A DNA stretch of 46,338 bases from UBA9845 sp051889975. GTDB lineage: Bacteria; Bacillota; Clostridia; Christensenellales; UBA1242. This document shows positions 1 to 8,693 of this stretch, one piece after another; positions within the stretch are counted from its first letter, which is position 1; each line of letters starts with the position of its first letter. The stretch is taken from the NCBI GenBank assembly GCA_051889975.1, contig JBJFDJ010000019.1, positions 1 through 46,338 on the forward strand, given 5' to 3'. A program made the translations under genes and the position numbers. A model generated the notes under the pieces. The model worked only from the letters and a program-made list of their open reading frames with translations, was not told the DNA's origin and searched no databases.

Positions 1-31
1 GAACAATAAAAATTTAATAAGGAGAAATAAA

Positions 32-1633
32 ATGACAAACAATATACAGTTGCTCTTGGATGTGGCAACTCTTCCTGTTTGGGCTGCAATTATTTGTGTT
101 GTAATTGCAATTTCTGTTGGTATAGTTTGTGGTTATTTTGTTGACAAAAAAGTGTTGATGAAAAAACTTGGCAAAGCACAATCAACAGCAGCAAAAATTT
201 TGGAAGATGCTTATGCCGAAGCAAAAACTGCAAAAAAAGAATCTATTCTTCAAACGCAAGAAGAAATTCACATTTTAAAGCAAGAAGCAGAAGATGAAAT
301 TAAGCAGAGGCGTTTAGATGCTCAAAAATTAGACGATAGATTGTCTCAACGAGAAGAATTTTTAAACAAAAAAGAAGAGCAATTAGACAAAAAACAAGAT
401 AACATTGAAAATGAAAGACAACAAAACGAAAACAGAAAAAATGAACTTGAAGCATTAAAGCAAAAACAATTAGATGCCATTGAAAATGTTAACAAAGAAC
501 TGGAAAAAGTTTCTCATATGTCACGCGATGAAGCAAAAAAACTGCTCATAAAAACATATGAAGACGAAGCAAAAAAAGATGCTGCAAAACTTGTTAGAAA
601 TATTGAAGAGCAAGCAAAAAATGATGCAGACAAAAAAGCAAAAAATATTTTAACTCTTGCAATTCAAAAATGTTCTGTTGACCAAACAAGTGAAACAACA
701 GTTTCTTCAGTTGCAATTCCAAATGACGAAATGAAGGGCAGAATAATTGGAAGAGAAGGTCGCAACATAAGAGCATTTGAACAAGCAACAGGCGTTGACT
801 TAATTATTGACGACACGCCAGAAACAATTGTCCTATCTTGTTTTGACCCAGTAAGGCGTGAAATTGCCCGAATTGCACTAGAAAAACTTATGCTTGACGG
901 ACGCATTCACCCAACCAGAATTGAAGAAATGGTTGAAAAGGTTAAAAGAGATATTGAACAAGAAATCAAAGAAACTGGTGAAAACGCAGTGTTTGATGCA
1001 GATGTTCAAGGTTTGCACCCAGAAATCATCAAAGTTTTGGGCAGACTTAAATATCGCACCAGTTATGGTCAAAATGTTTTAAAACATAGTTTAGAAGTTT
1101 GCTATCTTGCAGGTCTTATGGCCAGCGAAGTGGGGGCAGATGTTAAGGTTGCAAAGCGTGGTGGATTGCTACACGACATTGGCAAGGCACTTGACCAAGA
1201 AACCGAAGGAACTCACGTAAGCATTGGTGTTGACCTGGCAAAAAAATATGGCGAAGCAGAGCCAGTAATTCACTGCATTGAGGCGCATCATGGTGGCGTT
1301 GAATTTCATAGTTTAGAAGCAATTTTGGTTCAAACAGCCGATGCAATTTCAAGTTCTCGCCCTGGTGCTAGACGCGAGAGTTTGGAAAATTACATCAAAC
1401 GATTAACTGATTTGGAAAACATTGCAAGTTCATTTAAAGGCGTTGAAAAGTGCTATGCAATCCAAGCAGGCAGAGAAATTAGAGTGTTGGTTAAACCAGA
1501 AGATATCAATGACGATGAGGCATTGTTCCTTGCAAAAGATATTGCCAAAAAGATTGAAGAAAGTTTGCAATATCCGGGTCAAATTAAGGTTAATGTTATA
1601 CGCGAATCTCGTGCCGTAGAATATGCAAAATAG
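32..1633 (+). CDS. rny: Ribonuclease Y
   Basis: Membrane-anchored endoribonuclease that starts mRNA decay in Firmicutes. The 533-aa product has one N-terminal membrane helix (about residues 15-36), a long charged coiled coil (about 40-200), a KH RNA-binding domain with the GRIIGREGRNIR motif (about 230-290) and an HD hydrolase domain with LLHDIGKA (about 350-440). Length and domain order match the family. An AAGGAG ribosome-binding site at 19-24 supports the ATG at 32. It is followed by a strong terminator and is not cotranscribed with rnhA. Confidence 0.97.
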   Translation: MTNNIQLLLDVATLPVWAAIICVVIAISVGIVCGYFVDKKVLMKKLGKAQSTAAKILEDAYAEAKTAKKESILQTQEEIHILKQEAEDEIKQRRLDAQKLDDRLSQREEFLNKKEEQLDKKQDNIENERQQNENRKNELEALKQKQLDAIENVNKELEKVSHMSRDEAKKLLIKTYEDEAKKDAAKLVRNIEEQAKNDADKKAKNILTLAIQKCSVDQTSETTVSSVAIPNDEMKGRIIGREGRNIRAFEQATGVDLIIDDTPETIVLSCFDPVRREIARIALEKLMLDGRIHPTRIEEMVEKVKRDIEQEIKETGENAVFDADVQGLHPEIIKVLGRLKYRTSYGQNVLKHSLEVCYLAGLMASEVGADVKVAKRGGLLHDIGKALDQETEGTHVSIGVDLAKKYGEAEPVIHCIEAHHGGVEFHSLEAILVQTADAISSSRPGARRESLENYIKRLTDLENIASSFKGVEKCYAIQAGREIRVLVKPEDINDDEALFLAKDIAKKIEESLQYPGQIKVNVIRESRAVEYAK

Positions 1634-1641
1634 ATAAATAT

Positions 1642-1687
1642 AGTCCAATATTTATAAACTCAAAAGGCTTATAAATATGGACTTTTT
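1642..1687 (+). terminator. Intrinsic terminator of rny
   Basis: Near-perfect 15-16 bp hairpin (arms 1642-1657 and 1669-1683) followed by TTTTTT, just after the rny stop codon. Confidence 0.9.
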
Positions 1688-1770
1688 TATGGCAAAATTT
1701 TGCTTGAAATATTAATTTTAACAACATTTAAGATTTAATTGGTTTGCTTATTTATTTAAGCATTTTTTGT

Positions 1771-1799
1771 TTGTGTTATGTTTAAATTTGTGATATGAT
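1771..1799 (+). promoter_or_regulatory. rnhA promoter, probably leaderless
   Basis: TTGTGT (1771-1776), 17-bp spacer, TATGAT (1794-1799). Only six bases separate the -10 box from the rnhA ATG at 1806, and no ribosome-binding site fits. Transcription would start at or next to the start codon. The interval 1688-1770 shows nothing else. Confidence 0.65.
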
Positions 1800-1805
1800 T
1801 TTTGT

Positions 1806-2243
1806 ATGAAAGACATAACTTTATACACAGATGGGGCTTGTTCTGGCAATCCGGGCAAAGGTGGCTGGGGAGCAGTTTTAATTTACAAAAATTTGCAAAA
1901 AGAATTTAGTGGATACAATGAACAGACAACAAACAACCGAATGGAACTAACTGCTGTGGTTGAAGGTTTGAAAAAATTAAAAGAACCTTGCAATGTGACG
2001 GTTTACACAGATAGTGCTTATGTAAGCAATGCTTTTTTAAACAAATGGATTGATAAATGGCAAAGCAATGGCTGGAAGGGTGCAGACAAAAAACCAGTTT
2101 TAAATCAAGACTTATGGAAAGAACTTTTAAAACTATGCATAACTCACAATGTTTCGTTTGTAAAGGTTAAAGGTCACAGTGACAACGAATTAAACAATTT
2201 ATGTGACAAACTTGCAACTGGAGAAATTGCAAAACATAGTTAG
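1806..2243 (+). CDS. rnhA: Ribonuclease HI
   Basis: Cleaves the RNA strand of RNA-DNA hybrids such as Okazaki primers and R-loops. The 145-aa protein has the full RNase HI signature: TDGACSGNPG near the N-terminus (first catalytic Asp), RMELTA (Glu), YTDSAYV (second Asp) and the C-terminal KGHSDNELN segment (last Asp). It is a single domain of usual length, without the hybrid-binding N-terminal domain of RNase H1 proteins. The gene stands alone between two terminators and appears to be made from a leaderless transcript. Confidence 0.95.
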   Translation: MKDITLYTDGACSGNPGKGGWGAVLIYKNLQKEFSGYNEQTTNNRMELTAVVEGLKKLKEPCNVTVYTDSAYVSNAFLNKWIDKWQSNGWKGADKKPVLNQDLWKELLKLCITHNVSFVKVKGHSDNELNNLCDKLATGEIAKHS

Positions 2244-2289
2244 TTAACTTGCAACAAAATTGAGCATATATTAACATAATTAAAACACA

Positions 2290-2328
2290 AAAAAAGAATA
2301 TTATCAAAAGCGATAATATTCTTTTTTT
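2290..2328. terminator. Bidirectional terminator between rnhA and the ABC permease gene
   Basis: Perfect 15-bp inverted repeat (2291-2305 and 2312-2326) with loop AAAAGC. A-runs flank one side and T-runs the other, so it can end both convergent transcripts. Confidence 0.9.
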
Positions 2329-2345
2329 CAAAAATAATAAGCTTA

Positions 2346-4178
2346 TTATTTAATATCTTGTTTTTTAAATTTAACAAATGAAACAACGCAAAGCAAGGCA
2401 ATTGAAATTGTTGTAAATGCAAAACTCAACCAGAAGTCTGCGCCCACAAATACTGTTGGGGTGAGTATTCCTTGAAGGACGTTTTGTGCACTGTTTGTGC
2501 TAACAAATGATGCACCAAAATACTTGAATAAATTGATGTTAGTAAATGGTAAAAATCTTAACCAAGGAACATTTACAGCAATAACATTAAGAACCAAAGA
2601 TGCAAAGAACAAGAGTATTGAAACTGTTACTGCACCAATGTTTGACTTAAACACTGTTGAAATGAATGTAGAAAGTAGAGCATAGAAACTGATTTCTACA
2701 AACATAGTCAAAAGTGCAATTAAGTAAAGCAAAACAGGACTTATAACAGATGCTTTTGTTGCATTAAACACCATAAGTATTGGTGCACTTGCAAAGCCAT
2801 AATTTATGCCACCAATGACCAAAGTTGCAACGCTTGATACAGAAAGTAATATTCCACCAATTGCAAGTATTGCCAAAAGTTTGCCTGCCAAAAGTTTGTT
2901 GCGATTAAATGGTCTAATAGCCAAAAGTTTCATCGTTCCTGCACTTTGTTCGCCTGCAATAGTTCCTGCTGCAAGAACAACAATATAAACGATAATAAAC
3001 AATGTGCAAAGTCTAACTGCAAAATAAGAGTAGTCAAAGCCATTGATGTCTGTATTTGAAGGTTGATTTATGCTAAATACATCAGCATATTCATATTCAA
3101 ATTGATGATTGTCAAACAAGTAAATTGTTTTTGTAAGTTTTTCTTTCATTTCATAAAGATTTGAATTTTTAAATGGTGCGTATTGTTGTATGTTTGTTGC
3201 ACCAAGTTTTTGCAATCCATTTACTTGAATAGATTTTGTTACAATATTACTTGCATAATTTGCAACAATGTTATAATTGGTTACCATAGTGATAATATCT
3301 TTTGTATATGCAGGATTATCACTGGTTTTGTATCTATCATAAAAATCGTATATCTCTTTGTATATGCCCGTCATTTCTTCGCCATTTTCACCATCATTTC
3401 CAAGCCATTCTTTTGCAGATGTCAAATATGATTTTAAATTGTCAAAGATATCAGCATCAACTTCAAAAGGAATTAATTGTTCAACATAACCATTTAATGT
3501 GTCCAAGAAATATGCACCTTCTGTGCTAGGGAACAACTTGTTTAAGTATGATTCATTGTTTGCATAATACTCCAAACTTGCTTCATAGCGAGTGTAGTTT
3601 GTTTCGTCAAACTTGCAGTAGAAGTTGTAAATTGTTTTGTCCAAAGTTTCAGTAACCAAAACGGTTGTCTGTTCGTTGTTTACAATTTTTTTGTATAAAT
3701 CATAAAAACCTTCAAATTCGCTAAAAAATTTGTTGCGAGCATTGTCTAAATTAGTTTTTATTGTCGTTAGGTCTTGATTATTTTCTTTTGCATTTTTATA
3801 GATTTCAAAAGTTCTTTGATATGATGTGCAACTTGAATAAACACTTTGATATTTAGATTTTATAAGTGACAAATTGTCATTGTTTTCAACATAATAATTA
3901 ATATAGTTTTCTGCATTTGTCAAAAGTTGATTGATTTGTTGAATGCTATATGTTTTAAAATTGTTGCTTGTAAAGTTTTCATAAACTTCGCTTACTGTGT
4001 CACAATCATTGCTTATTGTTGTGCTAAAACTGTTATAATTAACAACAAAGTCGCTTTTTGCTTGTGGGTTATATAAAAAAGTAGAAATAGCAAGCATTAA
4101 AATTATCAAACCAGTAACAACAAATATGCTAGGTTTTAAAAAGATTTTCTTTAATTCTGCTTTAAATAATCTAAACAT
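2346..4178 (-). CDS. ABC-2 type exporter permease with a large extracytoplasmic domain
   Basis: Membrane subunit of an ABC exporter. The 610-aa protein has one membrane helix near residues 19-36, then a hydrophilic region of about 330 residues rich in Asn, Tyr and Thr, then five to six helices from about residue 380 to 605. This is the layout of ABC-2 permeases that carry an outside domain between helices 1 and 2. An AGGAGG ribosome-binding site (4184-4189) overlaps the stop codon of the ATPase gene, so the two are translationally coupled. The substrate cannot be read from sequence; peptides, antibiotics or lipids are typical for PadR-linked exporters. Confidence 0.85.
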   Translation of the reverse strand: MFRLFKAELKKIFLKPSIFVVTGLIILMLAISTFLYNPQAKSDFVVNYNSFSTTISNDCDTVSEVYENFTSNNFKTYSIQQINQLLTNAENYINYYVENNDNLSLIKSKYQSVYSSCTSYQRTFEIYKNAKENNQDLTTIKTNLDNARNKFFSEFEGFYDLYKKIVNNEQTTVLVTETLDKTIYNFYCKFDETNYTRYEASLEYYANNESYLNKLFPSTEGAYFLDTLNGYVEQLIPFEVDADIFDNLKSYLTSAKEWLGNDGENGEEMTGIYKEIYDFYDRYKTSDNPAYTKDIITMVTNYNIVANYASNIVTKSIQVNGLQKLGATNIQQYAPFKNSNLYEMKEKLTKTIYLFDNHQFEYEYADVFSINQPSNTDINGFDYSYFAVRLCTLFIIVYIVVLAAGTIAGEQSAGTMKLLAIRPFNRNKLLAGKLLAILAIGGILLSVSSVATLVIGGINYGFASAPILMVFNATKASVISPVLLYLIALLTMFVEISFYALLSTFISTVFKSNIGAVTVSILLFFASLVLNVIAVNVPWLRFLPFTNINLFKYFGASFVSTNSAQNVLQGILTPTVFVGADFWLSFAFTTISIALLCVVSFVKFKKQDIK

Positions 4179-4187
4179 ATTTTCCTC

Positions 4188-5123
4188 CTACTTAATTTCA
4201 CTTGTTTTGTTTCGTTGTTGCAAGATTTCACTGAACACATCTTCAAGCGATTTTGTTATTGTGTTTATTCCAAATATAGAAATGCCTTCTTTTATCAGCA
4301 AAGCAGTTATTTCTGGTGTCTTTTCTTCTGACATATTAAACATAATTGTTTTGCCCGCTAGTGAAACTGGTATTTTGTATTTCATCATAATTAGTTTGCC
4401 AGCATAGTTAGGGTAGTCACAGGTGATGCACAATTTTTGCTCATTTTGTAAACCTTGTTTAATTTTTTCCAGAGTTTTAATTGTAATTATTTTGCCACCA
4501 TCAATTATTGCAACTGTGTCACAAAGTTGTTCCATCTCTGATAAAATATGGCTAGAAACTAAAATGGAAATATGTTTTTTTCTTGCTAGTCCAATAAGAA
4601 ATTTTCGCATATCTCTTATGCCGTTTGGGTCAAGGCCATTTGTTGGTTCGTCCAAAATTAAAAGTTTTGGGTCGTGGAGTAGCGCTTGCGCAATGCCAAT
4701 ACGCTGTTTCATACCCAAAGAATATGTGCGCACTTTGTCATGAATACGCTTTTCCATGCCAACAAGTTTAACGACTTCGTCTATTTTTTCTTGTGTTATA
4801 TTAGGGTAGAGGCTGGCAAAGAACTTAAGATTTTCCATTCCCGACATATAAGAGTATAGGTCTGGATTTTCAATAATACCACCCAGTTTTGCAATTGCCT
4901 TTTCATAGTATTTTTTTAAAGAAATTCCATCAATAAAAATTTCACCATTGGTTGGCTTTGCTAGTCCCGTAATCATTTTGATAATTGTTGTTTTTCCGGC
5001 ACCATTTGGGCCAATCAAACCAAAAATTTCACCTTCAATGATTTCAAACGAAACATCATCAACGGCATATCTATCTTTATATTTTTTTGTTAAATTATTA
5101 ACTTCTAAAACAAATTTAGCCAA
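4188..5123 (-). CDS. ABC transporter ATP-binding protein
   Basis: ATPase partner of the permease downstream. It has Walker A GPNGAGKTT (about residue 38), the signature YSLGMKQR, Walker B LLILDEPTNGLDP and a C-terminal extension after about residue 220 typical of the BcrA/DrrA exporter group (311 aa). The start is TTG at 5121-5123, set by a GGAGG site at 5130-5136; the ATG just upstream is out of use because a stop codon follows it in frame. A separate promoter lies upstream, so it need not depend on transcription of the PadR-type gene that precedes it. Confidence 0.92.
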   Translation of the reverse strand: MAKFVLEVNNLTKKYKDRYAVDDVSFEIIEGEIFGLIGPNGAGKTTIIKMITGLAKPTNGEIFIDGISLKKYYEKAIAKLGGIIENPDLYSYMSGMENLKFFASLYPNITQEKIDEVVKLVGMEKRIHDKVRTYSLGMKQRIGIAQALLHDPKLLILDEPTNGLDPNGIRDMRKFLIGLARKKHISILVSSHILSEMEQLCDTVAIIDGGKIITIKTLEKIKQGLQNEQKLCITCDYPNYAGKLIMMKYKIPVSLAGKTIMFNMSEEKTPEITALLIKEGISIFGINTITKSLEDVFSEILQQRNKTSEIK

Positions 5124-5143
5124 ATTTTACCCCTCCATATTAA

Positions 5144-5173
5144 ATGATAACACATTTATTTATATTTGTAAAT
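5144..5173 (-). promoter_or_regulatory. Promoter of the ABC exporter operon
   Basis: On the minus strand: TTTACA (5168-5173), 18-bp spacer, TATCAT (5144-5149), followed by a short leader and the ribosome-binding site. Confidence 0.55.
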
Positions 5174-5188
5174 GATAAAAGATAATTT

Positions 5189-7559
5189 TTAATTCAAATA
5201 AAAGCCAGAAAATCTGCTTAAAAATTTTTTAACCAAAGGTTGAATAAACAAAATCAACGAATAGCACAAAGGAAGAATGAATGATGCAGAGTAATCTAAA
5301 ATATTTGTCAAATTCATTCCAAACAAAATGTTTAAGGCAATTGTTAAAATTATTAATACAACTGCAAAAAATGAATTGGTTATTATTTGATTTTTGTTTA
5401 ACTCAAGTATTTTTTTATTTTTGTTTGTTTCGTATTTTAACAAATTAAACATCAACATAAAAATTATTGCAACATAACTCAATGCATAACAAACAATTTG
5501 AGTTCCATTTGGGCTGACTTTTAACGAAGAACAAATTAAAGTTGCAGTTGTTAAAATGCAAAGCAAAATGCTGACGATTATACTGCTTACCAAATTTAAT
5601 TTGTTGATGGAAATAAATTTTGATATTTTTGCTTTGCTTGTTGATTTTTTATAGTATCTAACTTGATAGTCAGGGATTTCAAAGCTATCCAAAACATGTC
5701 CATATTTTCTATCAAAAGGAATGTTGCTTTGTTTGAAATTGTTGTTTTGAGTGTATGTATTATTTTGCTCAACTTCGGTGTTTTCATCAAATTGCTCTTT
5801 GATTTTGCTGTCCAATTTTTCAAAAGGATTTTCTTCGTTATATTGCTCGTTTAAGTCGTTTAGCATATTTTGGTCAACCATCAAAGTTCTGTTTATGTTA
5901 TTTTGATTTGTATTAATTCGTGGAAGTTCGTCAACAAAACCTGTGTGGGTGTTATTTTGATTGTTTGCCTGCGAAATATGCAAATCTTCTCTTAAATTAT
6001 CGTCAATTTCTTTGCCATCACTTGCAACATTTTCTGCATTTTTGTTAGAAGTCATCAAATCGCCAAATATGTTTGCATAGTCTATGGCACTTGAAGATTG
6101 ATTTTCGCTTTGATTTTCATTAGATAAACTTGCTTGTTCTGTTTCAAGTAAATCTTCATTTGNNNNNNNNNNNNNNNNNNNNNNNNNNNNNNNNNNNNNN
6201 NNNNNNNNNNNNNNNNNNNNNNNNNNNNNNNNNNNNNNNNNNNNNNNNNNNNNNNNNNNNNNCCTTGTATTCATTAAAAGCACTTTCGGTTTCCAAAACA
6301 TCTTCTTCCAATTCATTTTGGCTAGTTTTAATATCGTTTGTCAATTCATTGTCTTTTGCATTTTCGCAAGTCAAGTCAGCATCTTTTAACCCGTTGTTGG
6401 TTTGGAGTTCGCTTTTTTCTTTGGCAGGAAAATCGTTATCTTCTAACTTGTTTTCGGTTTCATAAGTTGTAAAGTTTTTAATTATATCTTCAAAGTTTTT
6501 CTCGTCATTTGTTTCTTCTTTGTAAATCTCATCATCTATGCTTGTGTTATTTGTTTGGGCATTGTTGATATAAGAAAACAAGTCTAGTTGAGTGTTATTT
6601 AAATTGTCGTCTTTTGTTAAATTATCAACATTTTCTTTGGCTATTTCAGTCTCGTTTAAACTTTCACTTTCAACTTCATTTAACAAATCACTTTTATTTT
6701 CGTTTAAACTGTCACTTTCAGTTTGGCTTGACAAATCAGTTTGAGTTTGACTTGATAACTCGGCACTTTCCTTATTATTGTCACTTTCATTATAATTTTT
6801 GTTGAGTGGGGCAGATTGATTGGTATCTTCTTGATAATCTTCTATGTTATAAACTTTGATGTCTTCTTCGTCATCGACTTGGTCATCTTCTTTAACATCT
6901 TCGTCAATGTCGTTTGATATATCTTCGCCATCTAAATTGGCATTTTCTTGTGCGTCATCTGTTTGCTTGCTTGCATCAAAACTGCCGAACATAGAAAACA
7001 AATCATCGCTGTTGCCATAGGCAAACAAATCGGTTGTTGAACTTTGTTCATCTTCTTGTTTTTGTTCGTCATCTTCATTGATTTCTTGGCGGATTTCTTT
7101 TTCATCAACCAAATTTTGTGTTGAAGATATAATTTCATCAATGTCTTGTTGATATTGTTTTGCATCTTCGGTTTGTTGTTTTAAAGTGTCAACCTGTTTA
7201 ACAACATCTTCAATGTCATTTTCTAATTCTGATTTTTCAAACAACGAATTTACAAGATTATCTCTTGTATCTTCCCACGAAAAATTGCTGTTTTCAATTT
7301 TTTGACTGCCTGCTGGCGTTAAAGAGTAATAATGTCTTCGTCCACCCAAATCACTATCTTTCCAATAACTTGTGATAAGTTTTTGCGCTTCAAGGCGTTT
7401 TAAACCAGAATACAAACTTGGTTGTTTTAAAATATAGGTGCCATTTGACTTTTCTTCAATTTCCTTGCAAATTTCATATCCATATTTATCGCCAGATTGC
7501 AAGGCTTTTAAAAGAATATTATATACCGAGCCTCTGCCAGAACCAATACTTTTTTTCAT
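5189..7559 (-). CDS. PadR-type regulator fused to an acidic linker and four membrane helices (interrupted by an assembly gap)
   Basis: The N-terminus (about residues 1-95) is a PadR winged helix: GSVYNILLKAL, YGYEICKEI, PSLYSGLKRLE and the wing GGRRHYYSLTPAG. After it comes a region of several hundred residues rich in Asp, Glu, Asn, Gln and Ser, with recurring motifs such as LNE and SQT. The C-terminal 130 residues hold four membrane helices. A 100-N gap (6163-6262) splits the gene; the two halves are in different frames across 100 N but join in frame if the true gap is a multiple of three. The start has the ribosome-binding site AGGGGA. The ABC exporter genes follow, so this is the likely local regulator. 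Two separate genes inside the gap cannot be excluded. Membrane tethering is inferred. Confidence 0.75.
6163..6262. other. Assembly gap (100 N)
   Basis: Exactly 100 N, a common placeholder for a gap of unknown size. It lies in the low-complexity acidic linker of the PadR fusion gene, whose repetitive sequence may have broken the assembly. Confidence 0.97.
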
Positions 7560-7612
7560 TCGTTTCCCCTAAAAAATCATTTGTTACATTAATTTAAATG
7601 CTTATATTAATA

Positions 7613-7643
7613 AAAGTATATACTTTATGTAAAAAAATGTCAA
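7613..7643 (-). promoter_or_regulatory. Promoter and probable self-operator of the PadR fusion gene
   Basis: Minus-strand TTGACA (7638-7643), 17-bp spacer, TATACT (7615-7620). A perfect 14-bp palindrome, AAAGTATATACTTT (7613-7626), covers the -10 box. PadR proteins commonly bind AT-rich palindromes over their own promoters, so this is a likely autoregulatory site. Confidence 0.7.
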
Positions 7644-7650
7644 TAAATTA

Positions 7651-7683
7651 CTATGCAAAGTGTAACTTTTTGGTGCTATGCAA
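7651..7683. repeat. Two CTATGCAA repeats between divergent promoters
   Basis: CTATGCAA at 7651-7658 and 7676-7683, 25 bp apart. They lie between the PadR and ygjP promoters and belong to the repeat family at 18967-19026 and 34937-35061. Confidence 0.55.
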
Positions 7684-7701
7684 ATAAAAAACTTATTTTA
7701 A

Positions 7702-7730
7702 ATGACATAAAGACTAAATTTTGATATAAT
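7702..7730 (+). promoter_or_regulatory. ygjP-type gene promoter, leaderless
   Basis: ATGACA (7702-7707), 17-bp spacer, TATAAT (7725-7730). Six bases separate it from the ATG at 7737, and there is no ribosome-binding site. Confidence 0.7.
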
Positions 7731-7736
7731 TGCAAC

Positions 7737-8405
7737 ATGATTGAACCAAAAAAAATTATACGAACCAAAAGACGAACGCTTGCCATAACCATAAATGAAA
7801 AGGGTGAACTGATTGTGCATGCACCAAAAAGCATGCCACTATATGAAATAGTTGAGTTTTTGGAGAGTAAGCGAAAATGGATAGAAGATAGATGCAACAG
7901 CATACAAGAAGTTTTAAACAAAAACAGAGACATAGTAGAATACAATGAAATTTTCTTTTTGGGAAAACGCTACAAAATTTATGAAACGCAAGGAATTGAC
8001 GAGCCTTACATAACCGAGCAAGCATTGTTAATTAAACCTTGCAAAAATGCCTTAAAAAAACAAAACTTAATTAAGCAGTGGTATTTAAAGAATGTTGAAA
8101 GGATTTTGGTGCCACGAGTTGAAAAACTTGCAAAGTTTATGAAACAAAATTTTGCAAGCATTAACATTTTAAACAGCAAAGCAAAGTGGGGAATGTGTGA
8201 CAACAAAAAAAACTTGTATTTTAACTGGAAACTCTTGATGTTAAGCCCAGAACTAATTGATTACATAATTATCCACGAACTAGCACACTTAATTGAACTA
8301 AATCACTCGCCAAAGTTTTGGGAGATAGTTAAATCAGTCTTGCCAAACTACAAACATTTAAAAGAAGTAATTAATAGATGCAATTTTTTAATAAAACTAT
8401 TTTAA
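7737..8405 (+). CDS. YgjP/WLM-type zinc metallopeptidase (DUF45)
   Basis: The 222-aa protein carries the M48-like motif HELAHLIELNH at residues 180-190, with zinc ligands H180 and H184, catalytic E181 and an additional H190, followed by SPKFWE. The upstream KWGMCD and NWKLLML blocks are also typical of the YgjP family. No signal peptide is seen, so it is probably cytoplasmic; family members are linked to SprT/WLM-like proteolysis but the substrate here is unknown. The gene is monocistronic, with its own promoter and terminator, and is divergent from the PadR fusion gene. Confidence 0.88.
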   Translation: MIEPKKIIRTKRRTLAITINEKGELIVHAPKSMPLYEIVEFLESKRKWIEDRCNSIQEVLNKNRDIVEYNEIFFLGKRYKIYETQGIDEPYITEQALLIKPCKNALKKQNLIKQWYLKNVERILVPRVEKLAKFMKQNFASINILNSKAKWGMCDNKKNLYFNWKLLMLSPELIDYIIIHELAHLIELNHSPKFWEIVKSVLPNYKHLKEVINRCNFLIKLF

Positions 8406-8530
8406 TTAAAGTCTAAAAAACTCAAAACAAAAGAAAGAGCAGTTTTTATGATTAAAGTAAAAAATAATTCAAAGAGCAGTTATTAAAATAAACAAAAAAT
8501 AAGTCATGGCAAATTTTATTATAAAATTAA

Positions 8531-8570
8531 AAAACACATTAAGAGAAAACTTTACTTTAATGTGTTTTTT
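8531..8570 (+). terminator. Terminator of the ygjP-type gene
   Basis: 12-bp stem (8531-8542 with 8557-8568) followed by T-run. The rest of 8406-8693 holds no gene; it shows a few short AGAGCAGT-like recurrences and the opposing terminator. Confidence 0.8.
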
Positions 8571-8619
8571 GTTGGTGAAAAATGTTTTAAATAGAGCATT
8601 TTTTTGAAGGTGAGCAGTA

Positions 8620-8666
8620 GTAAAAACAAAAACAAACTATTCGCAAAAGAACAGTTTTACGAATAG
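8620..8666 (-). terminator. Terminator of the nucleotidyltransferase-like gene
   Basis: CTATTCG (8637-8643) pairs with CGAATAG (8660-8666), and an inner A4/T4 pairing extends the stem. On the minus strand it is followed by a T-rich tail. Confidence 0.75.
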
Positions 8667-8693
8667 ATAGGGCTATTTTAAGAGTGGTTTTGG

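Noticed and set aside
1449..1457. CTATGCAA in rny (and similar words in recN and xseA) as members of the repeat family
   Set aside because: Single copies in well-conserved coding sequence; one or two such 8-mers are expected by chance at this base composition.
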